A DNA stretch of 64,000 nt. Source: CAVXFL01 sp963761015 (GTDB lineage: Bacteria; Pseudomonadota; Alphaproteobacteria; Acetobacterales; Acetobacteraceae). Both the position numbers and the translations under genes were made by a program. Under the pieces are notes generated by a model. That model was not told the DNA's origin, searched no databases, and saw only the letters and a list, made by a program, of their open reading frames with translations. Positions 9,033 through 18,451 of the stretch are shown in pieces; within the stretch, counting starts at the first letter, position 1; each line of letters opens with the position of its first letter. The stretch lies in NCBI GenBank assembly GCA_963761015.1, contig CAVXFL010000016.1:310001-374000 (forward strand), given 5' to 3'.

Positions 9033-10802
9033 ATGGACGCCCGCACGCCTCCCGGCCGCCTCCGCCCTCGAAGCGAGACCACCCAGGCGCTGCTGCGGCG
9101 GCTCTGGCGCGAGCACGTCCGCCATCATCGCGGCCGAATGCTGCTGGTTCTGGTGCTCACCGCGCTGATGGCGGGCTCGACCGCGCTCTATCCCGTGCTG
9201 ATCGACCATGCCTTCAGGCTGTTCGCGGCCAAGGACCCGCGCATCCTGTACCAGATCCCCGTCCTGGTGATCGCGGTCACCACGGTGAAGGCGGCGGCGC
9301 AGTATTTCCAGAACGTGCAGGTGCAGCAGATCGTGCTGCTGGTCATCCGCGGCCTGCAGGGGCGCATGTTCGGCCACCTGGTCCACGCAGATCTCGCGCA
9401 GGTGGAGCGCGAGGCGCCGGCCCAGCTCGCCGCCCGCTTCACCACCGACGCGGCGATCATCCGCGAGGCGCTGACGCGCGCGGTGAATGGCCTGGCCGAC
9501 GCGCTCACCGTCATCGGGCTGGCCGCGTCCATGCTCTATCTCGATTGGATGCTGAGCCTGATCGCGGCCGCGCTGTATCCGCTGGCCGGCATCCCGATCA
9601 TGCAGATCGGCCGGCGCATCCGCCGCGCCTCCGGCGGCATGCAGGAACGCATGGGCGAAGCCGCCGCGCTGCTGAACGAGAGTTTCGCCCAGGCGCGCAC
9701 GGTGCGGGCATATCGCCTGGAAGGCGCCGAGGCGGCGCGGGCGGAGCAGGCGTTCGGCCGGCTGTATCACGCGCTGCTGTCAATGGCCCGCAGCCGTTCG
9801 CGCATCGACCCGGTGCTGGAGGTGCTCGGCGGCGCGGCGGTAGCCGGCGTGATCGGGTTCGCCGGGTGGCGGGCGGCGGTCGGCGCCAGCACGGTGGGCA
9901 ACTTCACCGGCTTCGTGGCGGCGCTGCTGATCGCCTCGCGTCCGCTGCGCGCCCTCGGCACCTTGAACGCCGCGCTGCAGGAGGGGCTCGCCGGACTAGC
10001 CCGCGTCTTTGCCGTCATCGACCAGCGCCCGCGCATCGTTGACGGCCCCGCCGCCGCGCCGCTGCCCCAGGGAAGCGGGCGCGTCGTGTTCGAGGACGTG
10101 CAACTGGTCTACCCCGACGGCCGCGCGGGCCTGCGCGGCCTCAGCTTCGTGGCCGAGCCTGGGCTGACCGTTGCCCTGGTCGGCCCATCGGGGGCCGGGA
10201 AATCGACGGCGCTGGCGCTGATCCCGCGGCTTCGCGAGGTCTCCGGCGGCGCGGTGCTGATCGACGGGGCGGACGTTCGCGACGTCACCTTGGCCAGCCT
10301 GCGCGACGCCATCGCCTATGTCGGGCAGGACATGTTGCTGTTCGATGACACGGTCGCCGCCAATATCCGCATGGGCCGGCCGGACGCGACCGAGGCTGAA
10401 GTGATGGAAGCGGCCGCGGCCGCCGCGGGTGACTTCATCGTGGATTTGCCGGACGGGTTCGCGACCCGCGTCGGTCCCGGCGGGCAGCTTCTCTCGGGCG
10501 GCCAGCGGCAGCGGGTGGTGCTCGCCCGCGCGCTTCTGCGCAACCCGCGCATCCTGCTGCTGGACGAGGCGACCAGCGCGCTCGACGCCGAGAGCGAGGC
10601 GGCGATCCAGGCGGCGCTGGCAAGGCTACGCCGCGGGCGCACCACCATCGTGGTGGCGCACCGGCTCTCCACCGTGCGCGACGCCGATCTGGTGGTGGCG
10701 ATCGCCGACGGCCGCGCGGTGGAGCAGGGCACGCACGCGCAACTGGTCGAGCGGGACGGACTTTATGCCCGGCTGGTTCGCACGCAGGCGCTGGTGCAGT
10801 AG
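9033..10802 (+). CDS. ABC transporter, fused permease/ATPase (MsbA-like exporter)
   Basis: Half-transporter of 589 residues. About six membrane helices occupy residues 30-330. The ATPase domain follows with Walker A GPSGAGKST, Q-loop VGQDMLLFDDT, signature LSGGQRQR, Walker B ILLLDEATSALD and H-loop VAHRLSTV. It should work as a homodimer. MsbA-type lipid A/phospholipid flippase or a drug exporter are both possible. It starts 16 bases after cca and may share its transcript. Confidence 0.9.
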   Translation: MDARTPPGRLRPRSETTQALLRRLWREHVRHHRGRMLLVLVLTALMAGSTALYPVLIDHAFRLFAAKDPRILYQIPVLVIAVTTVKAAAQYFQNVQVQQIVLLVIRGLQGRMFGHLVHADLAQVEREAPAQLAARFTTDAAIIREALTRAVNGLADALTVIGLAASMLYLDWMLSLIAAALYPLAGIPIMQIGRRIRRASGGMQERMGEAAALLNESFAQARTVRAYRLEGAEAARAEQAFGRLYHALLSMARSRSRIDPVLEVLGGAAVAGVIGFAGWRAAVGASTVGNFTGFVAALLIASRPLRALGTLNAALQEGLAGLARVFAVIDQRPRIVDGPAAAPLPQGSGRVVFEDVQLVYPDGRAGLRGLSFVAEPGLTVALVGPSGAGKSTALALIPRLREVSGGAVLIDGADVRDVTLASLRDAIAYVGQDMLLFDDTVAANIRMGRPDATEAEVMEAAAAAAGDFIVDLPDGFATRVGPGGQLLSGGQRQRVVLARALLRNPRILLLDEATSALDAESEAAIQAALARLRRGRTTIVVAHRLSTVRDADLVVAIADGRAVEQGTHAQLVERDGLYARLVRTQALVQ

Positions 10803-10835
10803 CAACTCGCGCGGGCGCCACCACATGGAACGACC

Positions 10836-11762
10836 ATGGCCGAGGACCCGTACAAGCTGCTGGGCGTGAAGCGCGACGCGAGCGCTGACGAGATTCGCCG
10901 CGCCTACCGCAAGCTCGCGAAGAAGAACCACCCCGATCTCAACCCGGGCAACAAGGCGGCCGAGGATCGCTTCAAGGCGATCGCCTCCGCCTACGATCTG
11001 CTCTCCGACCCCGAGAAGCGCGCCCGCTTCGATCGCGGCGAGATCGACGCCTCCGGGCAGGAACGGCCGGAGCAGCATTTCTACCGCGGCCACGCCGAGG
11101 GCGCGCAAGGCAGGCGTTACGGCACGGCCGGCGCGGGGCAACCGGAGTTTCCGGAGGACATGGGCGACATCCTGGGCGAGTTCTTTCGCGCCCGCGGCGG
11201 GCGAGGGGAGCCGTTCCCGATGCGCGGGCGCGACCAGATTTATCAGCTGACCGTGGATTTTCTCGATGCGATGAATGGCGCCACCCGCCGCCTGACCATG
11301 CCTGACGGCAAGGAGCTGGACGTCACCATTCCGCCCGGGATCGAGGACGCGCAGACCTTGCGGTTGCGCGGGCAGGGCGGGCCGGGGGCGAACGGCGGTC
11401 CGCCGGGTGACGCGCTGATCGAAATCCGGATCAAGCCGCATCCGCTGTTCCGCCGCGAGGGCAACGACATTCATGTCGAGCTGCCGGTGACGCTCCAGGA
11501 GGCCGTTCTGGGCACGCGTGCCCAGGTTCCGACGCCGCGCGGCAGCGTGACGATGACGATCCCGAAGCACTCGGATACCGGTACGCGGCTCAGGCTGCGG
11601 GGGCGGGGGGTCGCCGCGCACGGGGGCCAGCCGGCCGGCGACGAGTACGTCACCCTGACGGTGGTGATCGGCAAGCCCGACGAGGCGCTCGAGGAGTTCT
11701 TGCGCGACTGGAAGCCGGCGCATCCCGCCGAGCCAAGGGGCAAGATGACGGAGGCGGCATGA
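10836..11762 (+). CDS. cbpA: DnaJ-class co-chaperone CbpA
   Basis: J-domain protein of 308 residues. The J domain is at residues 3-70 with the HPD motif in KKNHPDLNPG. A Gly-rich linker follows, then two C-terminal substrate-binding barrels (about 125-295), including a VTIPPGIEDAQTLRLRG segment. The zinc-finger CxxCxGxG repeats of true DnaJ are absent, which defines the CbpA type. It stimulates DnaK. Its stop overlaps the following cbpM-like start by 4 bases. Confidence 0.92.
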   Translation: MAEDPYKLLGVKRDASADEIRRAYRKLAKKNHPDLNPGNKAAEDRFKAIASAYDLLSDPEKRARFDRGEIDASGQERPEQHFYRGHAEGAQGRRYGTAGAGQPEFPEDMGDILGEFFRARGGRGEPFPMRGRDQIYQLTVDFLDAMNGATRRLTMPDGKELDVTIPPGIEDAQTLRLRGQGGPGANGGPPGDALIEIRIKPHPLFRREGNDIHVELPVTLQEAVLGTRAQVPTPRGSVTMTIPKHSDTGTRLRLRGRGVAAHGGQPAGDEYVTLTVVIGKPDEALEEFLRDWKPAHPAEPRGKMTEAA

Positions 11763-12085
11763 TCCCGCTGGAGCGGCTGCTTGCGATCATGGCGGGTTTG
11801 CGGCGCGACGAGCTGGAACACTGGATCGCCGAGGATTTGGTGCGGCCGGAACGCCGCGGCGAGGAGCTGCTGTTCGCCGAGATCGACGTCGCGCGGGTGC
11901 GGCTGCTTGTGGAACTGAGCCAGGAGCTGCGCCTGGACGAGGAAGCGTTGCCGGTCGTGGTGTCGCTGATGGATCAGCTCTACGCCACGCGCCGGCGGAT
12001 GCGCCTGCTGTGCGACGCGATCGATCGGGCGGGGGAGCAGATGCACGAAGCCATCGCGACCGAACTCCGCCGCCCGACGGAGTGA
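11759..12085 (+). CDS. cbpM: CbpM-like chaperone modulator
   Basis: A 108-residue helical protein translationally coupled (ATGA) to cbpA. Family knowledge: CbpM binds the J domain of CbpA and inhibits it. The sequence is rich in Leu, Arg and Glu, with an N-terminal MerR-like helix-turn-helix stretch (LLAIMAGLRRDELEHWIAE) and a long C-terminal helix VVSLMDQLYATRRRMRLLCDA. Identification rests on length, composition and the fixed pairing with cbpA. Confidence 0.8.
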   Translation: MIPLERLLAIMAGLRRDELEHWIAEDLVRPERRGEELLFAEIDVARVRLLVELSQELRLDEEALPVVVSLMDQLYATRRRMRLLCDAIDRAGEQMHEAIATELRRPTE

Positions 12086-12098
12086 CAGAGAAGCTCGG

Positions 12099-13062
12099 TC
12101 AGCGGGTGCCGCCGGCGCCGCCTTGTTGTACGGGCGTTCCGGGAGCTTGAAGCTGACGCGGGTAGGCGGTCGCCTGGCCTGCCGCCCGCCATGCCGCCAG
12201 GCCGCCGCGGTAACCAGAGCACCAGCTTGAACCCCATGTTGATCGCCCGCAGCGCCGCGTTATAGGACTCCCAGCAATGCGCCCCGGTGCAGAAGAATAC
12301 GATCGGACGTTGCGCCTCCCGGTTGGTCAATTGCGCGAGAATCGGCCATAGCCGGCGCTGAATAGCGTCGTTGAAGCTGCCTGGGCTGCCGGCCCCGGGC
12401 AGTTCGATGGCGCCCGGAATCGTCGGATGCGCGGGCGCCTGCCAGACATCGATGAAGACGATGTTCGATCCGACCGCCTGGCGCATTTCATTGGTCGTGA
12501 TCACATGGCCGCCGGGAATCGTGAGCGGGGTGTCGGACGCGACCTTGGTTTGCAGCGTCGTCTGCGGCTGCACGCCGAAATCGGTCAATTCCTGGGCGTA
12601 ATTAGGTCGCGCCGGCTGCATCGGCTGGGCGGGCGCCGAGCCAAAGCCGATACCGGGGCCGGGCGGTACGCCGAACCCGGGCTGCCGCGTCATTGCTGGC
12701 GGCGCTTGCGGCACGCCCAAACCGGGCTGCTGGGTCAGCATCGGCGCCGGTTGCGGCGTGCCGACGCCGGGTTGCTGCGTCAGCATTGGCGACGGCTGCG
12801 GCGCGCCGAAGTTGGGCATCACCGGCGGCAACAGCGACGTCCCCACGCCGGGCTGCTGCGTCATCATCGGTGCCGGTTGCGGCGCGCCAAGGCCCTGGCC
12901 GCCGGCCGGTCCGGGGAAAAGCTGTTCAGCGGTCGAAGGTTGCGCGGCCGGTGCGGCTGGCATCGGCGCCTGCCCGGGCGCGCTGAATCCCTGCGCCAAA
13001 ACCGACGAAGCCCCGGTCAGCGAAAGCAGGAGTGCGGCCAAGGCAACGCGACACTGGACCAT
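12099..13062 (-). CDS. secreted rhodanese-like protein with Pro/Gln-rich repeats (one-base frameshift)
   Basis: Begins with a signal peptide (MVQCRVALAALLLSL...VLAQG). A linker with degenerate repeats of the type PAPMLTQQPGVG follows (about residues 50-125). Next is a rhodanese fold containing IVFFCTGAHCWESYNAAL, where the first Cys is the likely catalytic one. The reading frame breaks at 12213-12214: removing one base restores YRGGLAAWRAAGQ, the normal rhodanese end, and a stop at 12099. Uncorrected, the frame runs on into the cbpM region. The fold resembles periplasmic rhodaneses linked to PQQ-dependent oxidation, but that link is not shown here. Confidence 0.75.
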
Positions 13063-13147
13063 GACATGCTCCGCGTTTCTGTTTCCCTGTGTCAGGGTCA
13101 GCGAGTTGAGGACCGCGACGCGCGCCGAGCCCGGTGTTCGCCGGGCG

Positions 13148-14209
13148 TCAATGATCGACCTCGTAATATTCTCCGGTGTTGACATTGCGGTAGAGCTGCC
13201 CGTTGCGGACATAGGCATTGAAGCGCCACGAATTGAGGCTTCGCTGGGCCTGGTACGCCGCGAAGTTGGCGCTGCGCTGCGCCGACTGCTGTTCCATTTG
13301 TGCCATGAACGCATTGTGGCTGGCGGTTCTTTGCGCCTGCATGGCTTCGCCGTTGGCCAGCAGCATGTTGGTGAAATCCCACGACCGCCGCGCCAGTATC
13401 GCTTCCATCTGGCTGGCTTCCTGTTGCTGGTGATCGAACACCTGCTGCGCCGCCTCCCGCGTCGCCTGGTCCCATTGCGGGTTCCACTGCCGGCTGGCAA
13501 GCACATGCAGCAGGATGGCTTTTGCCAGCGCCGCTTGATTGGGTGCGGCGAGATAACCCATCACTCTGGCGCTCCAGAAACCCGCGGCGATCGGCTGGGC
13601 AGTGTCCGCGATGACGCCGGCAACGAAGGGCCTGCCGCCGCTCTGACACGTGTAGGTGACGAGGCCCGCCTCGTGCTGCGGCGGGGTATAGGCAAATTGC
13701 GTACGGATGCCGCTGACCATTGTTTGCGATCGCGCATAGGACCGCCGGGCGATATCGGGCAAGTCCTGTCGCGCCGTCGGCGTCGCGCCGGTGCAACCGA
13801 CGGCGGCTAGGTGGCTCGGGCCATACAGTTCGGCGAAGGCAATCCCGCCGCGATAGCGCAGTGCCACTTCCGGCGCGGTCTGCGCCGCAGTCGGCTTCAA
13901 TTGCGCGCCCTCCTGCTGATCCTGCCGCGGCACGTTGAAGAATGGAATTTCCGGATCGCCGACGAAAATCTGGACCGCGCCGTCGGGCGAGACGGCGGTG
14001 AGCCATCCGGTGGCGACGATCGTGGTGAGGCGGGTCACGCCGCCCTTCACCGTCCAGCCCTGCGGAACATCGGCGGCGAATGCGTTCTCGGACGGGTCGA
14101 TGAACCGCGTCCAGGTGATTTTCACGCCAGCGTTTTTCCCGCTCTGGGCCGATGCGACGCTCGGCAACAGGGCCGCCGCCGCCACGACCCCGAGCCACAA
14201 TCTTCTCAT
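13148..14209 (-). CDS. secreted protein of unknown function
   Basis: Probably periplasmic, 353 residues from the ATG at 14209. An in-frame GTG at 14248 is less likely because the signal peptide MRRLWLGVVAAAALLPSVASAQ starts at the ATG. The N-terminal half resembles a beta-rich domain (ITWTRFIDPSENAFAADVPQGW). The C-terminal half is Gln-rich and helical (QQQEASQMEAI), ending YRNVNTGEYYEVDH. Orthologues of this layout are usually annotated as hypothetical. It is upstream of the rhodanese-like gene on the same strand (about 85 bases apart). Confidence 0.7.
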   Translation of the reverse strand: MRRLWLGVVAAAALLPSVASAQSGKNAGVKITWTRFIDPSENAFAADVPQGWTVKGGVTRLTTIVATGWLTAVSPDGAVQIFVGDPEIPFFNVPRQDQQEGAQLKPTAAQTAPEVALRYRGGIAFAELYGPSHLAAVGCTGATPTARQDLPDIARRSYARSQTMVSGIRTQFAYTPPQHEAGLVTYTCQSGGRPFVAGVIADTAQPIAAGFWSARVMGYLAAPNQAALAKAILLHVLASRQWNPQWDQATREAAQQVFDHQQQEASQMEAILARRSWDFTNMLLANGEAMQAQRTASHNAFMAQMEQQSAQRSANFAAYQAQRSLNSWRFNAYVRNGQLYRNVNTGEYYEVDH

Positions 14210-14255
14210 GGCCGCCTCCGTTCGATTGGCCCGATCAACCGCGAACACCTTCGCA

Positions 14256-14630
14256 TCACGGACAGACCGTGGATGTGTTGGTGCCGTTCCTGGTCGTCAC
14301 GCATTTCGAGGGCTCGCCGTTCGCCGGATGCTGGGCGGCGTTCATGTCCTGCTCGATCTGCTTGCGCATTTCGGCGTTCCGGCGTGCGATATCGGCGCGC
14401 ATCCGATCCATCCTGCGGTTCATCTCCTCCCGCATTCTCGCGCCCTCGGCATCGTTGCCTTGATCGGCCATGGCGGAAACGCAGGCCTTGTATTCTTCGG
14501 TATCGGGCGTCAGCCCGTAGGACGCGCATTCCCTGGCGGCCTCGGCGCTCGGAGCGGGCGGATCCGCGGCCCAGGCCGGCAAACTCGAAGCCAAGGCGAA
14601 CAGCGCGGCGAGCAGCGGCGATTTCGTCAC
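14256..14630 (-). CDS. small secreted protein of unknown function
   Basis: 124 residues from the GTG at 14630, chosen because GGAGAAG precedes it and a signal peptide follows directly (TKSPLLAALFALASSLPAWA). The mature part is helical and Met/Arg-rich (GARMREEMNRRMDRMRADIARR), ending with two Cys in PSKCVTTRNGTNTSTVCP. No family is recognised. It lies 46 bases upstream of the preceding secreted-protein gene on the same strand and may be cotranscribed. Confidence 0.6.
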   Translation of the reverse strand: MTKSPLLAALFALASSLPAWAADPPAPSAEAARECASYGLTPDTEEYKACVSAMADQGNDAEGARMREEMNRRMDRMRADIARRNAEMRKQIEQDMNAAQHPANGEPSKCVTTRNGTNTSTVCP

Positions 14631-14822
14631 GTGCTTCTCCAATGCGTTCCAGGGCGGCCCTGCGGCTGGTGCCAGGGAGAAGACGGACCAAGCGCTCCAT
14701 CGAACGCCAGCCAACGGATGCGATATAATGTCGCTGTCGGTGGGCCGGGGCAAACGTTTTCGCCGCTGCGATCGCGAATTCAACCGGCGACGCACCGGTC
14801 TGCCGCGACCTCGCGTTCCGCG

Positions 14823-15809
14823 TCACTTCCAGAACGGCTTTGCATTCGCAAACAGTTGCCAGGCAGCCCCGAAACGGGCCAGCGCCTGCGCTCGCTCGAC
14901 CTCCCTCCACCGCGCCACCGACGCGATCGCGGGTGCGAGCCTCACATCGCGATCCTCGGCGAGCCGATCGAGCAGCCGCTTCGTGCCGGCGGCGTCGCTG
15001 ATGGTCCCCAACGCCTCGAGCAGCCGCTTGCAGGACCCGAGATAGGCTTTCGTCCGCTTGCGCTTGTAGAGGCCGGAAAAATCCTCGGCGCCGTAACGGA
15101 GCTTCTTCAGCGACTTGCGGAGCGCGTGCAGATCCGCGTCGGACTGTTCGTCCACGCGGTTTCGCCGCTTCGCGGCCTTGCGGGCGAGCCGGTCGAGCAG
15201 GTCAGGGGCAAGCTCGGCGATCAGCTTCTCGGACCCACGGTTCGTCAGCAGGCACGGGTCCGCGCCCGATGCCCAGGCGCCCAGTTCCGTGACCACGGCG
15301 GCCATCGCGGCACCATCGAGTTCAAGCAGAAGCTCGGCATGCGCGATCCGCCGTTTCCGTTCGGCCGCCTCGGCGAGCAGCGTCGTCCCGCCCGGTTCGG
15401 GAGCTTCCGCGCAAGTTTGCGGCAGCGTTTCGAGGCGGAATACATCCCAGTCGCGTGCCGCTCCGAACACTTGGCCCAGGCGCTTCAGTTCCGCTTCGAG
15501 CGGATCGGTCGTCACAGCCCGCAGCACGGGTGCGAACAGCGCGAGCGCGGTGCGCAGCCGGCGCAGCGCCACGCGGGTCTGATGCACCCCTTCGGCGTCG
15601 CCCGCGCGCCCCGCCGGCGTGTTGCCGAGAAAGTGCGCCAGCCCCGCGCCGATTATTGTCTGGAACGCAACGGGCGCCTCGAGATGCCGCGACAGGACGA
15701 GCGGCGGCGCCTTGAACGCCTGGATGCCGCCCGGATCGCTCGCGGGCGGTTCAGCCGCCAGTTCGTCGCCGAGGTCCGGCGTATCCGCCAGGATCTGTTC
15801 CATGGTCAT
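14823..15809 (-). CDS. CHAD domain protein
   Basis: 328 residues. The CHAD domain (conserved histidine alpha-helical domain) covers about residues 45-320, with GVHQTRVALRRLRTALALF and LHALRKSLKKLRYGAEDF holding the conserved His and basic residues that bind polyphosphate. The N-terminal 40 residues are short and disordered. A usual CYTH partner domain is absent. The open frame continues far upstream, but ATG 15809 fits the domain edge. It is divergent from mrp (156 bp). Confidence 0.85.
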   Translation of the reverse strand: MTMEQILADTPDLGDELAAEPPASDPGGIQAFKAPPLVLSRHLEAPVAFQTIIGAGLAHFLGNTPAGRAGDAEGVHQTRVALRRLRTALALFAPVLRAVTTDPLEAELKRLGQVFGAARDWDVFRLETLPQTCAEAPEPGGTTLLAEAAERKRRIAHAELLLELDGAAMAAVVTELGAWASGADPCLLTNRGSEKLIAELAPDLLDRLARKAAKRRNRVDEQSDADLHALRKSLKKLRYGAEDFSGLYKRKRTKAYLGSCKRLLEALGTISDAAGTKRLLDRLAEDRDVRLAPAIASVARWREVERAQALARFGAAWQLFANAKPFWK

Positions 15810-15965
15810 TCCGAATGGCAGGCGAGGCGAGCGCACCGCCCCCCGCGGGCCATTGCGCGGCAGTCCCCGGGGTTCATATGGAGTAGGCCGAGCCGATGCG
15901 GACCGGGGCAGCGTTCTTCGGTGGCGGGCGTGATTAATGACCGGCTGGGGAAGGTTGGCAAGCGG

Positions 15966-17102
15966 ATGAGCGAACCCACGGCGGAGGCGCTGCGCGAGGC
16001 GCTGCGCGGCATCACCGATCCGGCGAGCGGGCGCGACATCGTCGCGGCCGGGCTGGTCGAGGGTGTGGAGGTGCGCGGCGGGCTGGTTCAGGCCGCGCTG
16101 CTCACCGATCGCGCGCACGCCGCGGCGATGGAGCCGGTGCGCAAGGCGGCCGAGGCGTTGCTTGCCCGCCAGCCCGGCGTCAGCAATGCCGCGGTGGTGC
16201 TGACTGGCCAGAAGACTCAGAAGGCGGCCGGGCCGCAGCCAACGCCGGGGCCGCGGGGTGGGCCACCGCCGCACCCGCATGGACAGGGTCAGCGCCAGGA
16301 TCTGCTCCTCCCCGAGGTCCGGGCGATCGTCGCAGTCGCGTCGGGCAAGGGCGGCGTCGGCAAGTCGGCGGTCGCGGTGAACGTCGCGGTAGCCTTGGCG
16401 CGCCAAGGGCTGCAGGTCGGCCTGTTGGACGCCGACATCTACGGCCCCAGCCTGCCACGCATGCTCGGCCTGTCGCGCAAGCCGGAGGTGCGCGGCCAGA
16501 AGCTGGTACCGCATGTCGCCTGGGGGCTGAAGGCCATGTCCATCGGGTTCCTCGTCGAAGAGGAAACCCCGATGATCTGGCGCGGGCCGATGGTGATGAG
16601 CGCGCTGGAGCAGATGATGGGGCAGGCCGAGTGGGGCGCGCTGGACATCATGATCGTGGACATGCCGCCAGGCACCGGCGACGCCCAGCTCACCATGGCG
16701 CAGCGGGTATCGCTGAGCGGCGCGGTCATCGTCTCGACGCCACAGGACATCGCGCTGACCGATGCGCGCCGCGGCGTGCGCATGTTCGAGCGCGTCCGCG
16801 TGCCGGTGCTCGGGCTGGTCGAGAACATGAGCTATTTCTGCTGTCCGAATTGCGGTTACCGCGCCGAGATTTTCGGCCATGGCGGGGCGCGGCGGGAGGC
16901 GGAGCGGCTCGGCACCGAATTTCTCGGCGAGGTGCCGCTCTTGCTGGAAATCCGCACCGCCTCGGACGCCGGGACGCCGATCGTGGCCGAAGCGCCCGAC
17001 GGCCCGGCCGCTCAGGCGTTCACGGCGATCGCCAGGCGCGTGTGGGAGAAGACGCAGAGCGAGCTCGGCGCCGCCACGGGCCCGAAGATCGTGATAAGCT
17101 GA
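15966..17102 (+). CDS. apbC: Mrp/ApbC Fe-S cluster carrier ATPase
   Basis: P-loop NTPase that carries and delivers Fe-S clusters. The start at 15966 gives 378 residues. An N-terminal DUF59/MIP18-like domain (about 1-85) leads through a Pro/Gly/His linker to the deviant Walker A SGKGGVGKS. Downstream are DADIYGPSLPRML, VDMPPGTGDAQL and ENMSYFCCPNCGY with the CxxC that binds the bridging cluster. Length and order match the family. Confidence 0.93.
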   Translation: MSEPTAEALREALRGITDPASGRDIVAAGLVEGVEVRGGLVQAALLTDRAHAAAMEPVRKAAEALLARQPGVSNAAVVLTGQKTQKAAGPQPTPGPRGGPPPHPHGQGQRQDLLLPEVRAIVAVASGKGGVGKSAVAVNVAVALARQGLQVGLLDADIYGPSLPRMLGLSRKPEVRGQKLVPHVAWGLKAMSIGFLVEEETPMIWRGPMVMSALEQMMGQAEWGALDIMIVDMPPGTGDAQLTMAQRVSLSGAVIVSTPQDIALTDARRGVRMFERVRVPVLGLVENMSYFCCPNCGYRAEIFGHGGARREAERLGTEFLGEVPLLLEIRTASDAGTPIVAEAPDGPAAQAFTAIARRVWEKTQSELGAATGPKIVIS

Positions 17103-17132
17103 CGCCTTCGAGCTGACCGGAATGCCGTAGCG

Positions 17133-17215
17133 CCGTCATGCCCGGGCGAAGACCCGGGCATCTCGGTGCCGTACGGCCGCGAGATTGCCGGGTCGAGCCT
17201 GGCAATGACGCGAGA
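17133..17215. repeat. interspersed intergenic palindromic repeat, copy 2
   Basis: GTCATGCCCGGGCGAAGACCCGGGCATCTCG forms one hairpin (written here as two arms: GTCATGCCCGGG and CCCGGGCATCTCG). It is followed by GTGCCGTACGGC and a second arm pair GCCGGGTC..GCCTGGCAATGACG. The layout matches the copies near 3119 and 20081. It sits between the convergent mrp and peroxiredoxin genes, where it may also serve as a bidirectional terminator. Confidence 0.65.
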
Positions 17216-17251
17216 ACGTTCTGTGACCGGGGAGCGGTCCTGTGAGGACGC

Positions 17252-17734
17252 TCAGAGCTGGGTCAGGATCAATTCCGCCTTGCTCACCTCGAACCCGCCC
17301 GGCTGCTCCACCGCGACATGCGTCACCTTGCCGTTGTCGGCGACCAGTGCGAACCGCTGGCAGCGCGTGCCCAGGCCGCGCGGTCCAAGGTCGAGTTCCA
17401 GGCCGAGCGCCTTGGTGAAGTTCCCCGACCCGTCGGCCAGCATCGTGACCTTGCCGTCCACGTGCTGATCCTTCGCCCAGGCGCCCATGACGAAGGCGTC
17501 GTTCACCGCGAGGCAGACGACCTCGTCCACGCCCTTGGCGCGAAACGCATCCGCCTTTTCCACGAATCCGGGCAGGTGCCGCGCGCTGCATGTCGGCGTG
17601 AAGGCGCCGGGGACTCCGAACATCACCACCTTTTTCCCTTTGAAGATCTCGTCGGTGGAAATCTCCTTCGGCCCCTCGGGGGTCGGGGTCATCAGCTTGA
17701 TGGAGGGGATGGTGTCGCCGACCTTGATCGTCAT
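17252..17734 (-). CDS. peroxiredoxin (Prx5/hybrid type)
   Basis: Thiol peroxidase of 160 residues. The peroxidatic Cys lies in GAFTPTCSARHLPGF, the Prx5-type active-site signature. VVCLAVNDAFVMGAW and the C-terminal EQPGGFEVSKAELIL are also typical. The ATG at 17734 is the only good start. It reduces H2O2 and organic peroxides in the cytosol with glutathione or thioredoxin. The reductant is not shown by context. Confidence 0.93.
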   Translation of the reverse strand: MTIKVGDTIPSIKLMTPTPEGPKEISTDEIFKGKKVVMFGVPGAFTPTCSARHLPGFVEKADAFRAKGVDEVVCLAVNDAFVMGAWAKDQHVDGKVTMLADGSGNFTKALGLELDLGPRGLGTRCQRFALVADNGKVTHVAVEQPGGFEVSKAELILTQL

Positions 17735-17860
17735 CGCTGTCCTCGCTTTCCTCTGGTGTCGGTTAGGCAGAAAGCCGAAGCTCGGTTCCTTAGTCCGGGT
17801 TCGGCCCGCTGTCACGCCGGGCCGCTTGCGCCGCCACCGGAGCCGCCCCAACTCCGCATC

Positions 17861-18451
17861 ATGTCGAGTTCCCCCGCCATGCCGCCCGACGATGCCAATC
17901 CGTACCTGACCGGCCAGGTTTTGATCGCCATGCCGAGCTTGGCGGATCCTCGGCTTTCGCAGGGCGTGATCTACATGTGCGCTCATACGAACGAAGGGGC
18001 GATGGGGATTCTGCTGAACCGTCCCTTGCAGCAGCCGAGCTTCGACGACCTGTTGCGGCAGTTGCAGATCGAGCCGGTTCCGCCGGCCCGGCGCATCCGG
18101 TTGTGTGTTGGCGGGCCGGTGGATAACGGGCGCGGATTCGTGCTGCACACGGCCGACTGGACCGGCGAGGGCAGCCTGGTGGTCGACAACCGCTTGGCGC
18201 TGACCGCCAGCCTGGACGTGCTGAAGGCGATCGCGGGCGGAGGCGGCCCGCGCGAGGGCCTGCTGGCGCTCGGTTACGTGGGCTGGGGGCCGGCGCAGCT
18301 CGAGTCGGAAATCCAGCGCAACACCTGGCTGTCGGCGCCGGCGGATGAGAGCCTGTTGTTCGATTCCGGGCACGACACGAAATGGCGCCGGGCCTTGGGC
18401 AAGCTCAAGATCGACCCGCTGCTGCTGTCCGATGCCGCCGGGCATGCGTGA
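17861..18451 (+). CDS. YqgE/AlgH family protein
   Basis: 196-residue DUF179 protein. YLTGQVLIAMPSLADPRLSQGVIYMCAH and the GAMGILLNRPL segment at the start, GGPVDNGRGFVLH in the middle and ALGYVGWGPAQLESEI at the end are the family landmarks. The biochemical role is unknown. Some members affect transcription of virulence or alginate genes. The stop overlaps the next small secreted-protein start by 8 bases. Confidence 0.9.
   Translation: MSSSPAMPPDDANPYLTGQVLIAMPSLADPRLSQGVIYMCAHTNEGAMGILLNRPLQQPSFDDLLRQLQIEPVPPARRIRLCVGGPVDNGRGFVLHTADWTGEGSLVVDNRLALTASLDVLKAIAGGGGPREGLLALGYVGWGPAQLESEIQRNTWLSAPADESLLFDSGHDTKWRRALGKLKIDPLLLSDAAGHA

Noticed and set aside
14823..16880. 685-codon version of the CHAD gene extending over mrp
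   Set aside because: The CHAD domain begins after the ATG at 15809. The upstream part overlaps mrp in antisense and lacks homologous features.
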